Source: Actinomadura sp. KC06
GTDB taxonomy: Bacteria; Actinomycetota; Actinomycetes; Streptosporangiales; Streptosporangiaceae
Direction: 5' to 3'
NCBI RefSeq assembly: GCF_004348735.1
Contig: NZ_SMKT01000041.1
Coordinates: 1 to 58,773 of the forward strand
Length of the DNA stretch: 58,773 bases
The position numbers and the translations under genes are program-made. Numbering within the stretch: position 1 is the first letter of the stretch; each line of letters begins with the position of its first letter. Under the pieces are notes generated by a model. The model was given only the letters and a program-made list of their open reading frames with translations. It ran no database searches and was not told the DNA's origin. Below are positions 1 to 7,536 of this stretch, piece by piece.

Positions 1-143
1 CCCCGAGGTGGAGCTAGCCCCACCCCCCGCCGCGCCCTGCAGAACCCCGGACAACGCGATCAACCAAGGCAGGGCGTGATCTCTTCCCAACCCGGCCGGT
101 TCAGGCCAGCCGAACGAGGCCGTAGCGGACCGGAAGCGGGCCG

Positions 144-1013
144 TTACTTCTTGTGGGAATCTATTTCGCCCACCAGCACCGAGTGCAGCTCGTAAAGCTG
201 CTCCTTCGATATTCGCACCTTCACCGAATTCCACGACTCGAATGCCGGGATTCCCTGGAATATCGTCATCCAGACCCCGTCGACCGTGACCGCGCCCCGC
301 TGCTCGAAATACTGGAGAAGCGGGGTGCGCACGGGATTGAAAACCGCGTCGATAAAGTACTTTCCCGCCAGGTCTATCCCATCCAGGCGCGACAGGTCGA
401 AGGGGGATCGACTCATCCCGGCCATGCCTGCCGACGTCATATTGCAGACGAGGTCCCCGGCTTCGACCGCCCGTTCCAGGTCGGCATAGGGTCGCGTTTC
501 GATTCCGAGTCGTTCCGACTGGCCGAGCAGCCGCGCCGTCTTGGCGTCCGGCGGCTCCAGGTAGAGGACGGTGATCTTGGTGTACCCAAGCTGTTGCAAC
601 GCATAAATCGCGGCCCGAGCGGCTCCGCCACTCCCCAAGATGACCGCCCGGGCTCCCGCCGCGCGTTCGGGATGGCCGAAGAAGACCAGAGACTTCTCGA
701 TGCCGATCCAGTCGGTGTTCGTGCCGACCGACTCGTTCGGTGTGAAAACTATCGTGTTCACCGCCCCGCAGCGCAGCGCGGGCTCCTCCAGCCGGTCGAT
801 GTGGCGGCCCACATCCTCCTTGTGGGGAAGAGTGACATTGCACCCGGCGAACCCGAGGAGCCGCAAAGCGGCGACGGAAGGCCCGAGATCTTTGCGGCTG
901 ATGCGGATCTTCAGATACTGAAAGCTCGTGCCGGAGAGCCCCGCGAGATAGGTGTGCAGGACCGGTGCCACGCTATGCTCGACGGGGTCGCCGATCAGTG
1001 CAGCATGTGTCAT
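144..1013 (-). CDS. Shikimate dehydrogenase family protein (AroE paralogue)
   Basis: 289 aa, normal AroE length. It should reduce 3-dehydroshikimate, or a relative such as quinate or aminoshikimate, with NAD(P)H. Visible family motifs: substrate Ser in EHSVAP (S14), NVTLPHK with catalytic K65, GAVNT around N86, NTDW with catalytic D101, Rossmann glycine loop LGSGGAARAA (126-135), a FNPVRTPLL stretch, and a C-terminal FQGIPAFESW. Its ATG overlaps the stop of the upstream gene (ATGA, 1010-1013), so the two are translationally coupled. It has no chorismate-pathway neighbours, and its codons are less strictly G/C-ending than most of the window, so I infer a secondary or acquired paralogue rather than the housekeeping aroE. 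The family is secure; the substrate is not. Confidence 0.88.
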   Translation of the reverse strand: MTHAALIGDPVEHSVAPVLHTYLAGLSGTSFQYLKIRISRKDLGPSVAALRLLGFAGCNVTLPHKEDVGRHIDRLEEPALRCGAVNTIVFTPNESVGTNTDWIGIEKSLVFFGHPERAAGARAVILGSGGAARAAIYALQQLGYTKITVLYLEPPDAKTARLLGQSERLGIETRPYADLERAVEAGDLVCNMTSAGMAGMSRSPFDLSRLDGIDLAGKYFIDAVFNPVRTPLLQYFEQRGAVTVDGVWMTIFQGIPAFESWNSVKVRISKEQLYELHSVLVGEIDSHKK

Positions 1014-1819
1014 TGGTGCCCTGGCTCCTCATCACTGTCGACCCGGTAGAGGACTTCCCAATGAATAAGCTTTCCGAATTCGAGGCCGCACTCGATGATG
1101 AGAAATGACGAGTCGCATTCGATGACCCGGCGGAGTTCGCTGCAGCGCGAATCCGCCTCGCCCAGGATGTGGGTGAACAGGATCTCCCCGGCGGCCCCTG
1201 TTCCGTAGGTCGTGAATCCGGCGCAGATGACGGCCCGCCGATCGGCGTTGTACGGGTTCGTCGCGGTGGCGATGAAGAGCAGGTCGCGGCGCGGGAGGCC
1301 ATCGCTCCCCTTCCTGATGTCGAACCCGTTCACCTCGAAACGCGAACCGCCCGGCCGGTTGATCGAGATATCGCCGTTCGGTATGTCCAGCTCCAGGTCG
1401 AGCGACCGGACGAGCGAAAGCCGGTCCAGGAGGTCGGCGCAATATCGGTTGCTGACCGGGGATCCGAGAATGATGAGATCGTCGTCGAGAGGCCCGCGCA
1501 CCCGCTCGCTGACATGGGTGACGATCTTCTTGGACCGGTAGTTCTTGGAGATCGCGGCAGCGGCCGCGGCGATCGCCAGGATGTCGCCCTCGGGAGCCAG
1601 ATGGCGGACGACCGCGACCTTGCCGCCCTGCGACTTCAGCTGCCGGTGAGACGTCGTCAGTACGAGATCCACCCGTCCGCTGGGCTGAAATCTCAGCACA
1701 CGCCGGACTTTCCGCCAGCGGGTCACCAAATACGCGGCGGAGACGCAGACCGGAATCGCCCCCACGATTCCAAAAGTCAAGGATATGTAAGTGCCGATCA
1801 TTTCACCGCGCGCCCTCAT
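1010..1819 (-). CDS. Membrane-anchored protein of unknown function, coupled to the AroE paralogue
   Basis: About 269 aa. I do not recognise the family. The N-terminus has one hydrophobic segment (roughly residues 7-28, IGTYISLTFGIVGAIPVCV) followed by basic residues, so the rest is predicted cytoplasmic. The soluble part contains a DLIILGSPVSNRYCADLL stretch and a later FIATATNPYNADRRAVI...GYGTGAAGEIL stretch, the look of an alpha/beta domain with a glycine-rich loop. Start choice: ATG at 1819 has GGAG five bases upstream. A GTG at 1825 and an ATG at 1801 are in frame but less well placed. Codon use is more relaxed than in the central-metabolism genes. A two-gene operon with the AroE paralogue suggests a joint role, but no function can be assigned. 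Confidence 0.75.
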   Translation of the reverse strand: MRARGEMIGTYISLTFGIVGAIPVCVSAAYLVTRWRKVRRVLRFQPSGRVDLVLTTSHRQLKSQGGKVAVVRHLAPEGDILAIAAAAAAISKNYRSKKIVTHVSERVRGPLDDDLIILGSPVSNRYCADLLDRLSLVRSLDLELDIPNGDISINRPGGSRFEVNGFDIRKGSDGLPRRDLLFIATATNPYNADRRAVICAGFTTYGTGAAGEILFTHILGEADSRCSELRRVIECDSSFLIIECGLEFGKLIHWEVLYRVDSDEEPGHQ

Positions 1820-1912
1820 TGCCACTCCGGAGCCTTGAGATTACTCACGCTTGCATCCGATGACACCGGCGGCCCGGCGGCGTTGCGAGATCGATATGTT
1901 GCCCCGCCCAAC

Positions 1913-1970
1913 AAAGAAATACGCCCCTCACCCCTCATGGCCGAAATCGGCCACGAGAGGCAAAGGGGCT
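1913..1970 (-). terminator. Hairpin with T-rich tail, probable terminator of the MDR gene
   Basis: GCCCCT at 1923-1928 pairs with AGGGGC at 1964-1969. Inside, TGGCCG (1938-1943) pairs with CGGCCA (1948-1953) across an AAAT loop, with imperfect pairing between. Read on the minus strand the hairpin is followed by a T-rich run (complement of 1913-1921). It lies about 90 bases downstream of the quinone oxidoreductase gene and upstream of the 1010-1819 gene, so it would insulate the two. Confidence 0.55.
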
Positions 1971-2062
1971 CGCCGTAGCTACCGCAGCGCCGTCGAATCG
2001 CCCGCGAAGCCGCCTCAACAGCACCGTTATGGCGGAGAGGTTAGCGCGTCCAGAACACGGCC

Positions 2063-3016
2063 CTAGAGGAGTAGCAGCGTTTTGGCTAGGACGGTCCGAT
2101 TCTCGATGGCCGCGTGGGCTTCGGCAGCGCGTTCCAGCGGGAAAGTCTGGCCGATGACGGGCCTCATTACGCCCTCGGCGGCCTTCTCCAGGGCACCGCC
2201 CAGGAGGCGCATCCGTTCGTTCTTGCCGATCTGTACATCCCGGATGCCGCGCAAGGCGATACCCCTGCGTTCGGCTTCCTGCGAATCGACGGCGGTGAAC
2301 CCGCCCAGGGTGGAGCCGTGGGCCGAGAAAGTGCCGCCGTCCTTCGTGGCGGCGAAGGCGGCGAGCCCGATCTTGTCGCCGACGCCGTCGAAGACCACGT
2401 CCACCTTTCCGAGGATCTCGTCCGTCCAACCGGGCTTTGAGTAGTCGAGCACGAAGTCCGCGCCCAGTTCGCGGGCCAGCTCCAGCTTCTGCGCGCCGCG
2501 CGCCGCCGCGACGACCCGCGCGCCCCGCGCGTGCGCGAGCTGGACGAGAAGGGCGCCCATCCCGCCGGTCGCGCCCACCACCAACACGGTGTCCCCGGCC
2601 TTGACCTCGGTGCCCTCGAACACGCAAAGCGCGGTCACGCCGTCGTGCACGAGCGCCGCCGCCTCGTCGAGGCCCAGGCCGTCCGGTACGGGACGGACGT
2701 TCTCCAGGGGCACCGCGACCTGTGCGGCGTAGCCGCCGTTTGCGACGGACGCGACGACGCGGCGCCCGATCCAGTCCGACCCGACGCCAGGCCCGACACC
2801 GACCACCTCGCCTGCCCCGCCGCCGCCCGGCACGTACGGCGGCGCCGTGTCGAAGTACTCCCTGGCCATGCCCGCGCGGATCCGGGTCTCCACGAACATG
2901 GTGTCCGCGGCGGCCAACGCGATCACGACCTCTCCGGGCCCGGCCACGGGGTCCGGGGCCTCGCGCACCTCCAGGACCTCGGGCCCGCCGAACTCATTCA
3001 CTTCGATTACTCGCAT
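2063..3016 (-). CDS. Zinc-independent MDR-family NADPH:quinone oxidoreductase
   Basis: 317 aa when started at ATG 3016, which has a GAGGAGGGG ribosome-binding site; an in-frame ATG at 3058 lacks one. N-terminal GroES-like domain (MRVIEVNEFGGPEVL) then a Rossmann domain with nucleotide-binding VVGATGGMGALLVQLA (about 146-161). The zinc-binding Cys/His set of alcohol dehydrogenases is absent, as in zeta-crystallin/QOR-type enzymes, which reduce quinones or enones with NADPH in the cytoplasm. It stands alone with its own candidate terminator downstream; substrate unknown. Confidence 0.85.
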   Translation of the reverse strand: MRVIEVNEFGGPEVLEVREAPDPVAGPGEVVIALAAADTMFVETRIRAGMAREYFDTAPPYVPGGGGAGEVVGVGPGVGSDWIGRRVVASVANGGYAAQVAVPLENVRPVPDGLGLDEAAALVHDGVTALCVFEGTEVKAGDTVLVVGATGGMGALLVQLAHARGARVVAAARGAQKLELARELGADFVLDYSKPGWTDEILGKVDVVFDGVGDKIGLAAFAATKDGGTFSAHGSTLGGFTAVDSQEAERRGIALRGIRDVQIGKNERMRLLGGALEKAAEGVMRPVIGQTFPLERAAEAHAAIENRTVLAKTLLLL

Positions 3017-3127
3017 ATCGGTTCCCCTCCTCGCCAGGAGGCCAGTCTCGATCCTCAACCTTGCTTGAGGTCAAGGGAACCGTCGTCCACCAAGCCACCG
3101 GTCGCGGACGGAGGCCCGGCGAATCCG

Positions 3128-3853
3128 TCACCGGCCGATCCGCCGCTCCACGGTGGCCTGGTAGCAGGTGAGCGACCAGTGGGCGGACGCGTCGTCGTGG
3201 CCCACGGGGACGTCCTTGGTCCCGGTCGCGAACGTCACGTCCCGCTCGCCGGCGAGGAAGACGACGAAGGTGTCCAGGCGGTGCTCGGAACCGTGGTACC
3301 ACCAGTCATGACGCAGTGGTCGTCGCTGAGCGGTGAAGGGCGCCTGCAGAAGTTCCTGCGCGCGCGGCGGAAGGTTCCCGAGAAGCCCCTTCGCCTCCGC
3401 GGAAAGCCCGATATCGGGAGGTGCGGGGGCGGCGATCCCAGAGCCGGCGGGCCCAGCGTGGGGCGGCGGCCTGTGGTCGATCGGGACATGGCGGAGCGTC
3501 CCGGAGGCGAAGAGGAAGGCGGAGATCGCGTAGACCGGACGGTGATCGGTGTCGATTCGCGGTTCGGCCACGGCGAGGCCCTCGTCGCCGACGACCACGG
3601 CGTAGGGCCTCCCTTGGGGGCTGGACGGGTCTTCGCAGGCGTACCACTCGATGGTGTCGCCGGTCAGCTCGTTGATCCTGGCCCGGCTCTGGGGCCCGAT
3701 GGCCCTCCAGCACTCTTCGCGCGGCTTCCCGCCGAACGGCATCTCACCGGCCTGGTGGAGCGGCACGGAGGCGGTCTGGGGGCCGGGAAGGCCGCCCCGC
3801 ATCGCCTCCGGACGATCAGAGCCGGACGGCTTCATCGGATAGGACAAACCCAC
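3128..3853 (-). CDS. Hypothetical protein
   Basis: 241 aa from a GTG start with GGGAG seven bases upstream. Third codon positions are almost all G or C along the frame, which supports a real gene over the longer antisense frame. Rich in Pro and Arg, with no signal peptide, membrane helix or motif I recognise; a WWYHGSEHR stretch lies near the C-terminus. It is divergent from the TPR gene at 3934 and follows the same strand as the MDR gene, 111 bases upstream of it. Function unknown. Confidence 0.6.
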   Translation of the reverse strand: MGLSYPMKPSGSDRPEAMRGGLPGPQTASVPLHQAGEMPFGGKPREECWRAIGPQSRARINELTGDTIEWYACEDPSSPQGRPYAVVVGDEGLAVAEPRIDTDHRPVYAISAFLFASGTLRHVPIDHRPPPHAGPAGSGIAAPAPPDIGLSAEAKGLLGNLPPRAQELLQAPFTAQRRPLRHDWWYHGSEHRLDTFVVFLAGERDVTFATGTKDVPVGHDDASAHWSLTCYQATVERRIGR

Positions 3854-3921
3854 GGGCCGCTCCCTTGACCGCGCATTGACCGTTCCCGTTCACATTAGTG
3901 GTTGCGGGCGGTCTGCGTCTC

Positions 3922-3927
3922 TATACT
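3922..3927 (+). promoter_or_regulatory. -10 element TATACT for a probably leaderless TPR mRNA
   Basis: TATACT ends six bases before the ATG at 3934, and no Shine-Dalgarno sequence lies in front of that ATG. With normal spacing, transcription would begin at or next to the start codon, giving a leaderless message, which is common in actinobacteria. The -35 region is poor. Confidence 0.45.
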
Positions 3928-3933
3928 CGGCGA

Positions 3934-5589
3934 ATGGACGATTATTTTGAGCTCGGGTCGCATACGTTTCCGGTGACGACCGTCTCGCCGGAGGCGCAGA
4001 TCTGGTTCGACCGGGGCTTGGTGTGGCGCTATGCGTTCAACCACGAAGAGGCGCTTCTGTGTTTTGAGAAGGCCGTGGAGCACGATCCCGCTTGTGCCAT
4101 GGCGCACTGGGGGATCGCCTACGCGTTGGGGCCCTATTACAACAAGCCGTGGGACGACTTCACCGCGGAGGAGGCCGCGGAGAGTCTCGCGAACGCGCGT
4201 GAGGCGATCGGGGCCGCGCTTACGATGACCGGCTCCGTCACGCCCCTCGAAAGCGCTCTGATCGGATCGTTGCAGAGCCGCTACCCGTCGGCGCGGCTAC
4301 AGCCCGGCTGGAAAGCCTGGGAGGACGCGTACGCCGCGTCCATGCGGAATGTCTACGCGCAGTTCCCGGACGATCCCGATGTCGCGGCCCTCTTCGCCGA
4401 GGCGATGATGAACCGCACGCCATGGCAGCTGTGGGATCTGGAGAGCGGCGAACCGGCGTCAGGCGCCGACACCGTCGAGGTGATAGAGGTGCTCGAACGC
4501 TCGCTGCGGCGGTCGGAAAGCCGCGGTGAGCGACCGCATCAGGGCATTCTGCATCTGCACATCCACGCCCTCGAAATGTCGCCGGACCCCGGACGAGCCC
4601 GGCGATCGGCCGATGCCCTGGGCGAGGCCGCGACCGACGCGGGCCACTTCCTGCACATGCCCTCGCACATCTACGTTCAGCTCGGCGACTACGAAGCGGC
4701 GCTGGACGCCAACGAACGCGCCATCGAGGTCGACCGCAAATACGTGGAGCGGGCAGGCCCGTTCAATTTCTACACCCTTTCGCGCTGTCACGATTTCCAT
4801 TTCAAGATCTACGCGGCGATGTTCCTCGGCCGGTACCGTCCGGCGCTGGAGGCCGCGAACGAGATGGCCGGCGCCATTCCCGAGGAGCTGCTGCGCTGGT
4901 CCGAGCCGCCGATGGCCGACTGGCTGGAGGGGTTCGTCCCCATGAAGGCGCATGTGCTCGTGAGGTTCGGCAGGTGGCGGGAGATCCTCGACGAGCCCCT
5001 CCCGGACGACCCCGATCTCTACCTTGTGACGACCGCGACTCTCCACTATGCGAAGGGTGTGGCCCACGCCGTCCTCGGTGAGCTGTCCGAGGCCGATGCC
5101 GAACGTGCCCTGTTCGACGACGCGTTCTCGCGCGTCCCCGAGACCCGCCGCTTCTTCAACAACCGGTACGTCGACATCCTCGGCATCGCCGCCGAGATGC
5201 TGAGGGGAGAGATCGAGTACCGCCGGGGCGGGCATCAAAAGGCCTTCGATCACCTTCGGACGGCGGTCTCCCGCTACGACCGGCTTCCCTACGACGAGCC
5301 TTGGGGCTGGATGCAGCCGTCCCGGCACGCCTTGGGAGCGCTGCTGCTGGAGCAGGGCCACGTGGAAGAGGCCGCCGAGGTGTACCGCGCCGACCTGGGG
5401 CTGGCCGACACCGCGCACCGGGCGGCCCGTCACCCGGACAACATCTGGAGCCTCCACGGCTACGCGGAGTGCCTCCACCGGCTCGGCAGGTGCGAGGAGG
5501 CCGAATCCGTCCAGGCCCGCCTGGACTCGGCCGCATCCCGCGCCGACACCGAGATCCGCGCCTCCTGCTTCTGCCGCAACGACCACTGA
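3934..5589 (+). CDS. Tetratricopeptide-repeat protein
   Basis: 551 aa starting MDDYFELGSHTFPVTT. Several TPR-like helical pairs are visible, for example FNHEEALLCFEKAVEHDPACAMAHWG (about 38-63), GDYEAALDANERAIEVD (about 251-267), and HVEEAAEVYRADLG near the C-terminus. No signal peptide or membrane segment, so a cytoplasmic scaffold-type protein. The N-terminal region with WFDRGL and AMAHWGIAYALGPYYNKPW resembles a widespread bacterial TPR family of unknown role. An in-frame GTG at 3898 is less likely given the -10 sequence just upstream of 3934. Monocistronic, convergent with the TetR gene. Confidence 0.85.
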   Translation: MDDYFELGSHTFPVTTVSPEAQIWFDRGLVWRYAFNHEEALLCFEKAVEHDPACAMAHWGIAYALGPYYNKPWDDFTAEEAAESLANAREAIGAALTMTGSVTPLESALIGSLQSRYPSARLQPGWKAWEDAYAASMRNVYAQFPDDPDVAALFAEAMMNRTPWQLWDLESGEPASGADTVEVIEVLERSLRRSESRGERPHQGILHLHIHALEMSPDPGRARRSADALGEAATDAGHFLHMPSHIYVQLGDYEAALDANERAIEVDRKYVERAGPFNFYTLSRCHDFHFKIYAAMFLGRYRPALEAANEMAGAIPEELLRWSEPPMADWLEGFVPMKAHVLVRFGRWREILDEPLPDDPDLYLVTTATLHYAKGVAHAVLGELSEADAERALFDDAFSRVPETRRFFNNRYVDILGIAAEMLRGEIEYRRGGHQKAFDHLRTAVSRYDRLPYDEPWGWMQPSRHALGALLLEQGHVEEAAEVYRADLGLADTAHRAARHPDNIWSLHGYAECLHRLGRCEEAESVQARLDSAASRADTEIRASCFCRNDH

Positions 5590-5608
5590 CCGGCGACTTC
5601 GGTCCGAG

Positions 5609-6205
5609 TCAGGTGGACGGGTGGGTGGCTCGGGTGTGCAGGTCGTTGAGGTGGGCCTGCACTGCGGCGCGCATGCGTTTCGGGGTCGTGGTCTGGGGGT
5701 GTAGGGCGGCGTGGACGGCTAGGCCGTCGATCAGGGCGTGCAGGCGGTCGGCTTCTAGTTCGGTGTCCGAATCCGGGGCCAGGGAGCGGGCCAGTGCCAG
5801 GCAGCCGGAGCGCAGGGTCGTGTGGGCCTCTTCGCACAGGGCGCGCAGGTCGGGGTCGACTAGGGCGCGGGCGGTGAAGGCGAGCCAGACGTGGTTCTCG
5901 GCGGCGCGTTCGGCGTCCATCGGGAGGAGCTCGTTCAGGACGCGGGCGGCGCGGGCGCGGGGATCGGCGTCCGTGGACGGGACGGCGGCGATCCGCCGCT
6001 CGATCCGCTCGATGATCGTCCGGAGGGTGAACGCCAGCAGTTCGGGCTGGGTGGCGAAGTAGTGCCGTAGCGAGCCGGCCGACAGGCCCGCCTCCCGGGC
6101 GACGTTGCGGACGGACGCCCGGTCCAGGCCGTCCCGCCGGACCACCCGCCACACCGCCGCGACCACGTCCTGCCGGCGCCTGGCCGGATCCACCACCTTC
6201 GGCAT
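5609..6205 (-). CDS. TetR-family transcriptional repressor
   Basis: 198 aa starting MPKVVDPARRRQDVV. The N-terminal DNA-binding domain is typical (SVRNVAREAGLSAGSLRHYF, helix-turn-helix about 32-51), followed by a variable ligand domain. It is divergent from the membrane protein at 6273 and the shared intergenic region carries two related palindromes overlapping its own -10, so it probably represses itself and the neighbour. A TATAAA on the minus strand (6217-6212) sits six bases before the ATG, suggesting a leaderless message. Ligand unknown. Confidence 0.88.
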   Translation of the reverse strand: MPKVVDPARRRQDVVAAVWRVVRRDGLDRASVRNVAREAGLSAGSLRHYFATQPELLAFTLRTIIERIERRIAAVPSTDADPRARAARVLNELLPMDAERAAENHVWLAFTARALVDPDLRALCEEAHTTLRSGCLALARSLAPDSDTELEADRLHALIDGLAVHAALHPQTTTPKRMRAAVQAHLNDLHTRATHPST

Positions 6206-6211
6206 GGGACT

Positions 6212-6259
6212 TTTATAGCACAACTGTGTTACATTCGCCTTGATAACACAGCCGTACTA
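6212..6259. promoter_or_regulatory. Tandem TetR operators in the divergent promoter
   Basis: Two 16-base sites, 6216-6231 (TAGCACAACTGTGTTA) and 6244-6259 (TAACACAGCCGTACTA), are inverted copies of each other (13 of 16 positions), and the first is itself an imperfect CACA/TGTG palindrome. The inner arms CTGTGTTA (6224-6231) and TAACACAG (6244-6251) pair perfectly. The left site overlaps the minus-strand TATAAA (6217-6212) of the TetR gene. Binding by the adjacent TetR protein is inferred. Confidence 0.65.
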
Positions 6260-6272
6260 AAAAGGAGCCGTC

Positions 6273-6923
6273 ATGAGACGCGCGATCGTCGTCACCCTCG
6301 CCGCCGGACCGCTGCTGCTCGCCGGGGCCGGGCTCGCCGCCGGGGCGGCGCTGCAGGCCGAGTCCGGCGGGGCGTTCGCGACGTCGGAGCAGCGCTTCGG
6401 CACGTCCGCGGTGGCGCTCAAGACCGACGAGATCGAGGTGGGGGCCGAGACGGCGCGTGCCGGGAACCCCATGCCCGATGTCGGGGAACTCGCCGAGGTG
6501 GAGATCGTCGTCCGCCCGGCCGATCCCGGCGTCGCCCTGTTCGTCGGGGTCGGGCCGAAGGCGGAGGTCGAGCGCTACCTGCGCGGGGTGTCGCGCGACG
6601 AGTTCGTGTCGGCGCGGCTCAGCCCGTTCAAGCCCGTGTTCCACCGTGTGTCGGGGGCGGACACCGCCGCGCCACCGTCGCGGCAGCGGTTCTGGGTCGC
6701 CAGTTCCGCCGGGCCCGGGACGCGCACCGTCAAGTGGGACAAGACCGGCGGCACCTGGTCCGTGGTCGTGATGCGGATGGACGGCCGTTCCGGCGTGGAC
6801 GCGCACGCCTCGATCGGCCTGCGCTTCGGCTTCCTGCTCCCCGGCGCGATCGTCGCGCTGGCCGCCGGGGCCGTGCCGCTCGCCTGGGCGCTGGTCGCGC
6901 GCCGCCGCCACGGCGCGTCCTGA
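6273..6923 (+). CDS. Membrane protein, probable target of the adjacent TetR regulator
   Basis: 216 aa with AGGAG five bases before the ATG. Residues 1-27 form a hydrophobic signal or anchor (AIVVTLAAGPLLLAGAGLAAGA), and a second hydrophobic helix near 182-206 (GFLLPGAIVALAAGAVPLAWAL) ends in RRR. The middle is an extracytoplasmic domain of about 150 residues, with FVGVGPKAEVERYLRGV and an SSAGPGTRTVKWD stretch. Actinobacterial proteins with this layout are usually of unknown function. Its position across a shared double operator from a TetR gene suggests inducible expression. Confidence 0.72.
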   Translation: MRRAIVVTLAAGPLLLAGAGLAAGAALQAESGGAFATSEQRFGTSAVALKTDEIEVGAETARAGNPMPDVGELAEVEIVVRPADPGVALFVGVGPKAEVERYLRGVSRDEFVSARLSPFKPVFHRVSGADTAAPPSRQRFWVASSAGPGTRTVKWDKTGGTWSVVVMRMDGRSGVDAHASIGLRFGFLLPGAIVALAAGAVPLAWALVARRRHGAS

Positions 6924-7025
6924 CCGGGGGTCTGTCCGGGTTGCGGTTTCTTGGGGTGTTCTCGTGCCCCCTTTTTGGGGTGCGCGTGCGACGCTCGATG
7001 GAGATCACGGACGCCTGGAGGGCTG

Positions 7026-7529
7026 ATGAAGGCGCTGCTCAACTCGCTGAACGAGGACGAGAAGGCGCTCGTCCGGGAGACCGGGAGCGGGGAACTCGCC
7101 GGCATGGAGGAGGACGGGCTCGTCGATCTGCACACGAGGATCAGGCGCGCCCGCAACAAGTACAGCAAGCTGTACCGGCGCACCGCGAGCGAGCGGGTCG
7201 AGGAGTACGGGGGGCGGGGGAAGGCGCGTCCGAAGAACGTCCGGAACGCGCAGAAGGCGGAGGTGTTCGAGGACGCGCTCGCCCGCGTGAGCTGGTATCT
7301 GGCGCGGGCGGCGCGGCGCAGCGCGTCCGAGCTCAAGGCGGAGCGCATCGAGGCGGCCAGGCCCGGAGGGACCGCCGCGCCGGGGGCCGGGCTTCCGGAG
7401 GCCGCGCCGAGGACGTCCCAGACCACGGCCCGCCGCAGGCCGACCAGCGCTGACCCGGCACTGCGCCGGCGGCACGCCGCCACCAGGGCCAAGGGCGCCC
7501 GCCGACAGGCGAGGCGCGACAGCCGCTGA
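7026..7529 (+). CDS. Conserved actinobacterial protein of unknown function
   Basis: 167 aa from ATG 7026, with a GGAGGG ribosome-binding site. The first half is ordered and charged (LVDLHTRIRRARNKYSKLYRR, then GGRGKARPKNVRNAQKAEVFEDAL), while the last third is Ala/Arg-rich and probably disordered and basic, which could bind nucleic acid. No enzymatic motif seen. It lies alone, convergent with the ROK regulator (7-base gap). The family seems conserved in high-GC Gram-positives by my recollection only. Confidence 0.65.
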   Translation: MKALLNSLNEDEKALVRETGSGELAGMEEDGLVDLHTRIRRARNKYSKLYRRTASERVEEYGGRGKARPKNVRNAQKAEVFEDALARVSWYLARAARRSASELKAERIEAARPGGTAAPGAGLPEAAPRTSQTTARRRPTSADPALRRRHAATRAKGARRQARRDSR

Positions 7530-7536
7530 ACGGCCG

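Noticed and set aside
1826..2062. Small plus-strand ORF (71 codons) at 1851-2066
   Set aside because: No ribosome-binding site, Arg/Pro-rich, and it runs over the terminator hairpin; not a gene.
2531..3868. Plus-strand frame of 445 codons
   Set aside because: It is antisense to the MDR gene and to the 3128-3853 gene, both of which have ribosome-binding sites and sensible codon use.
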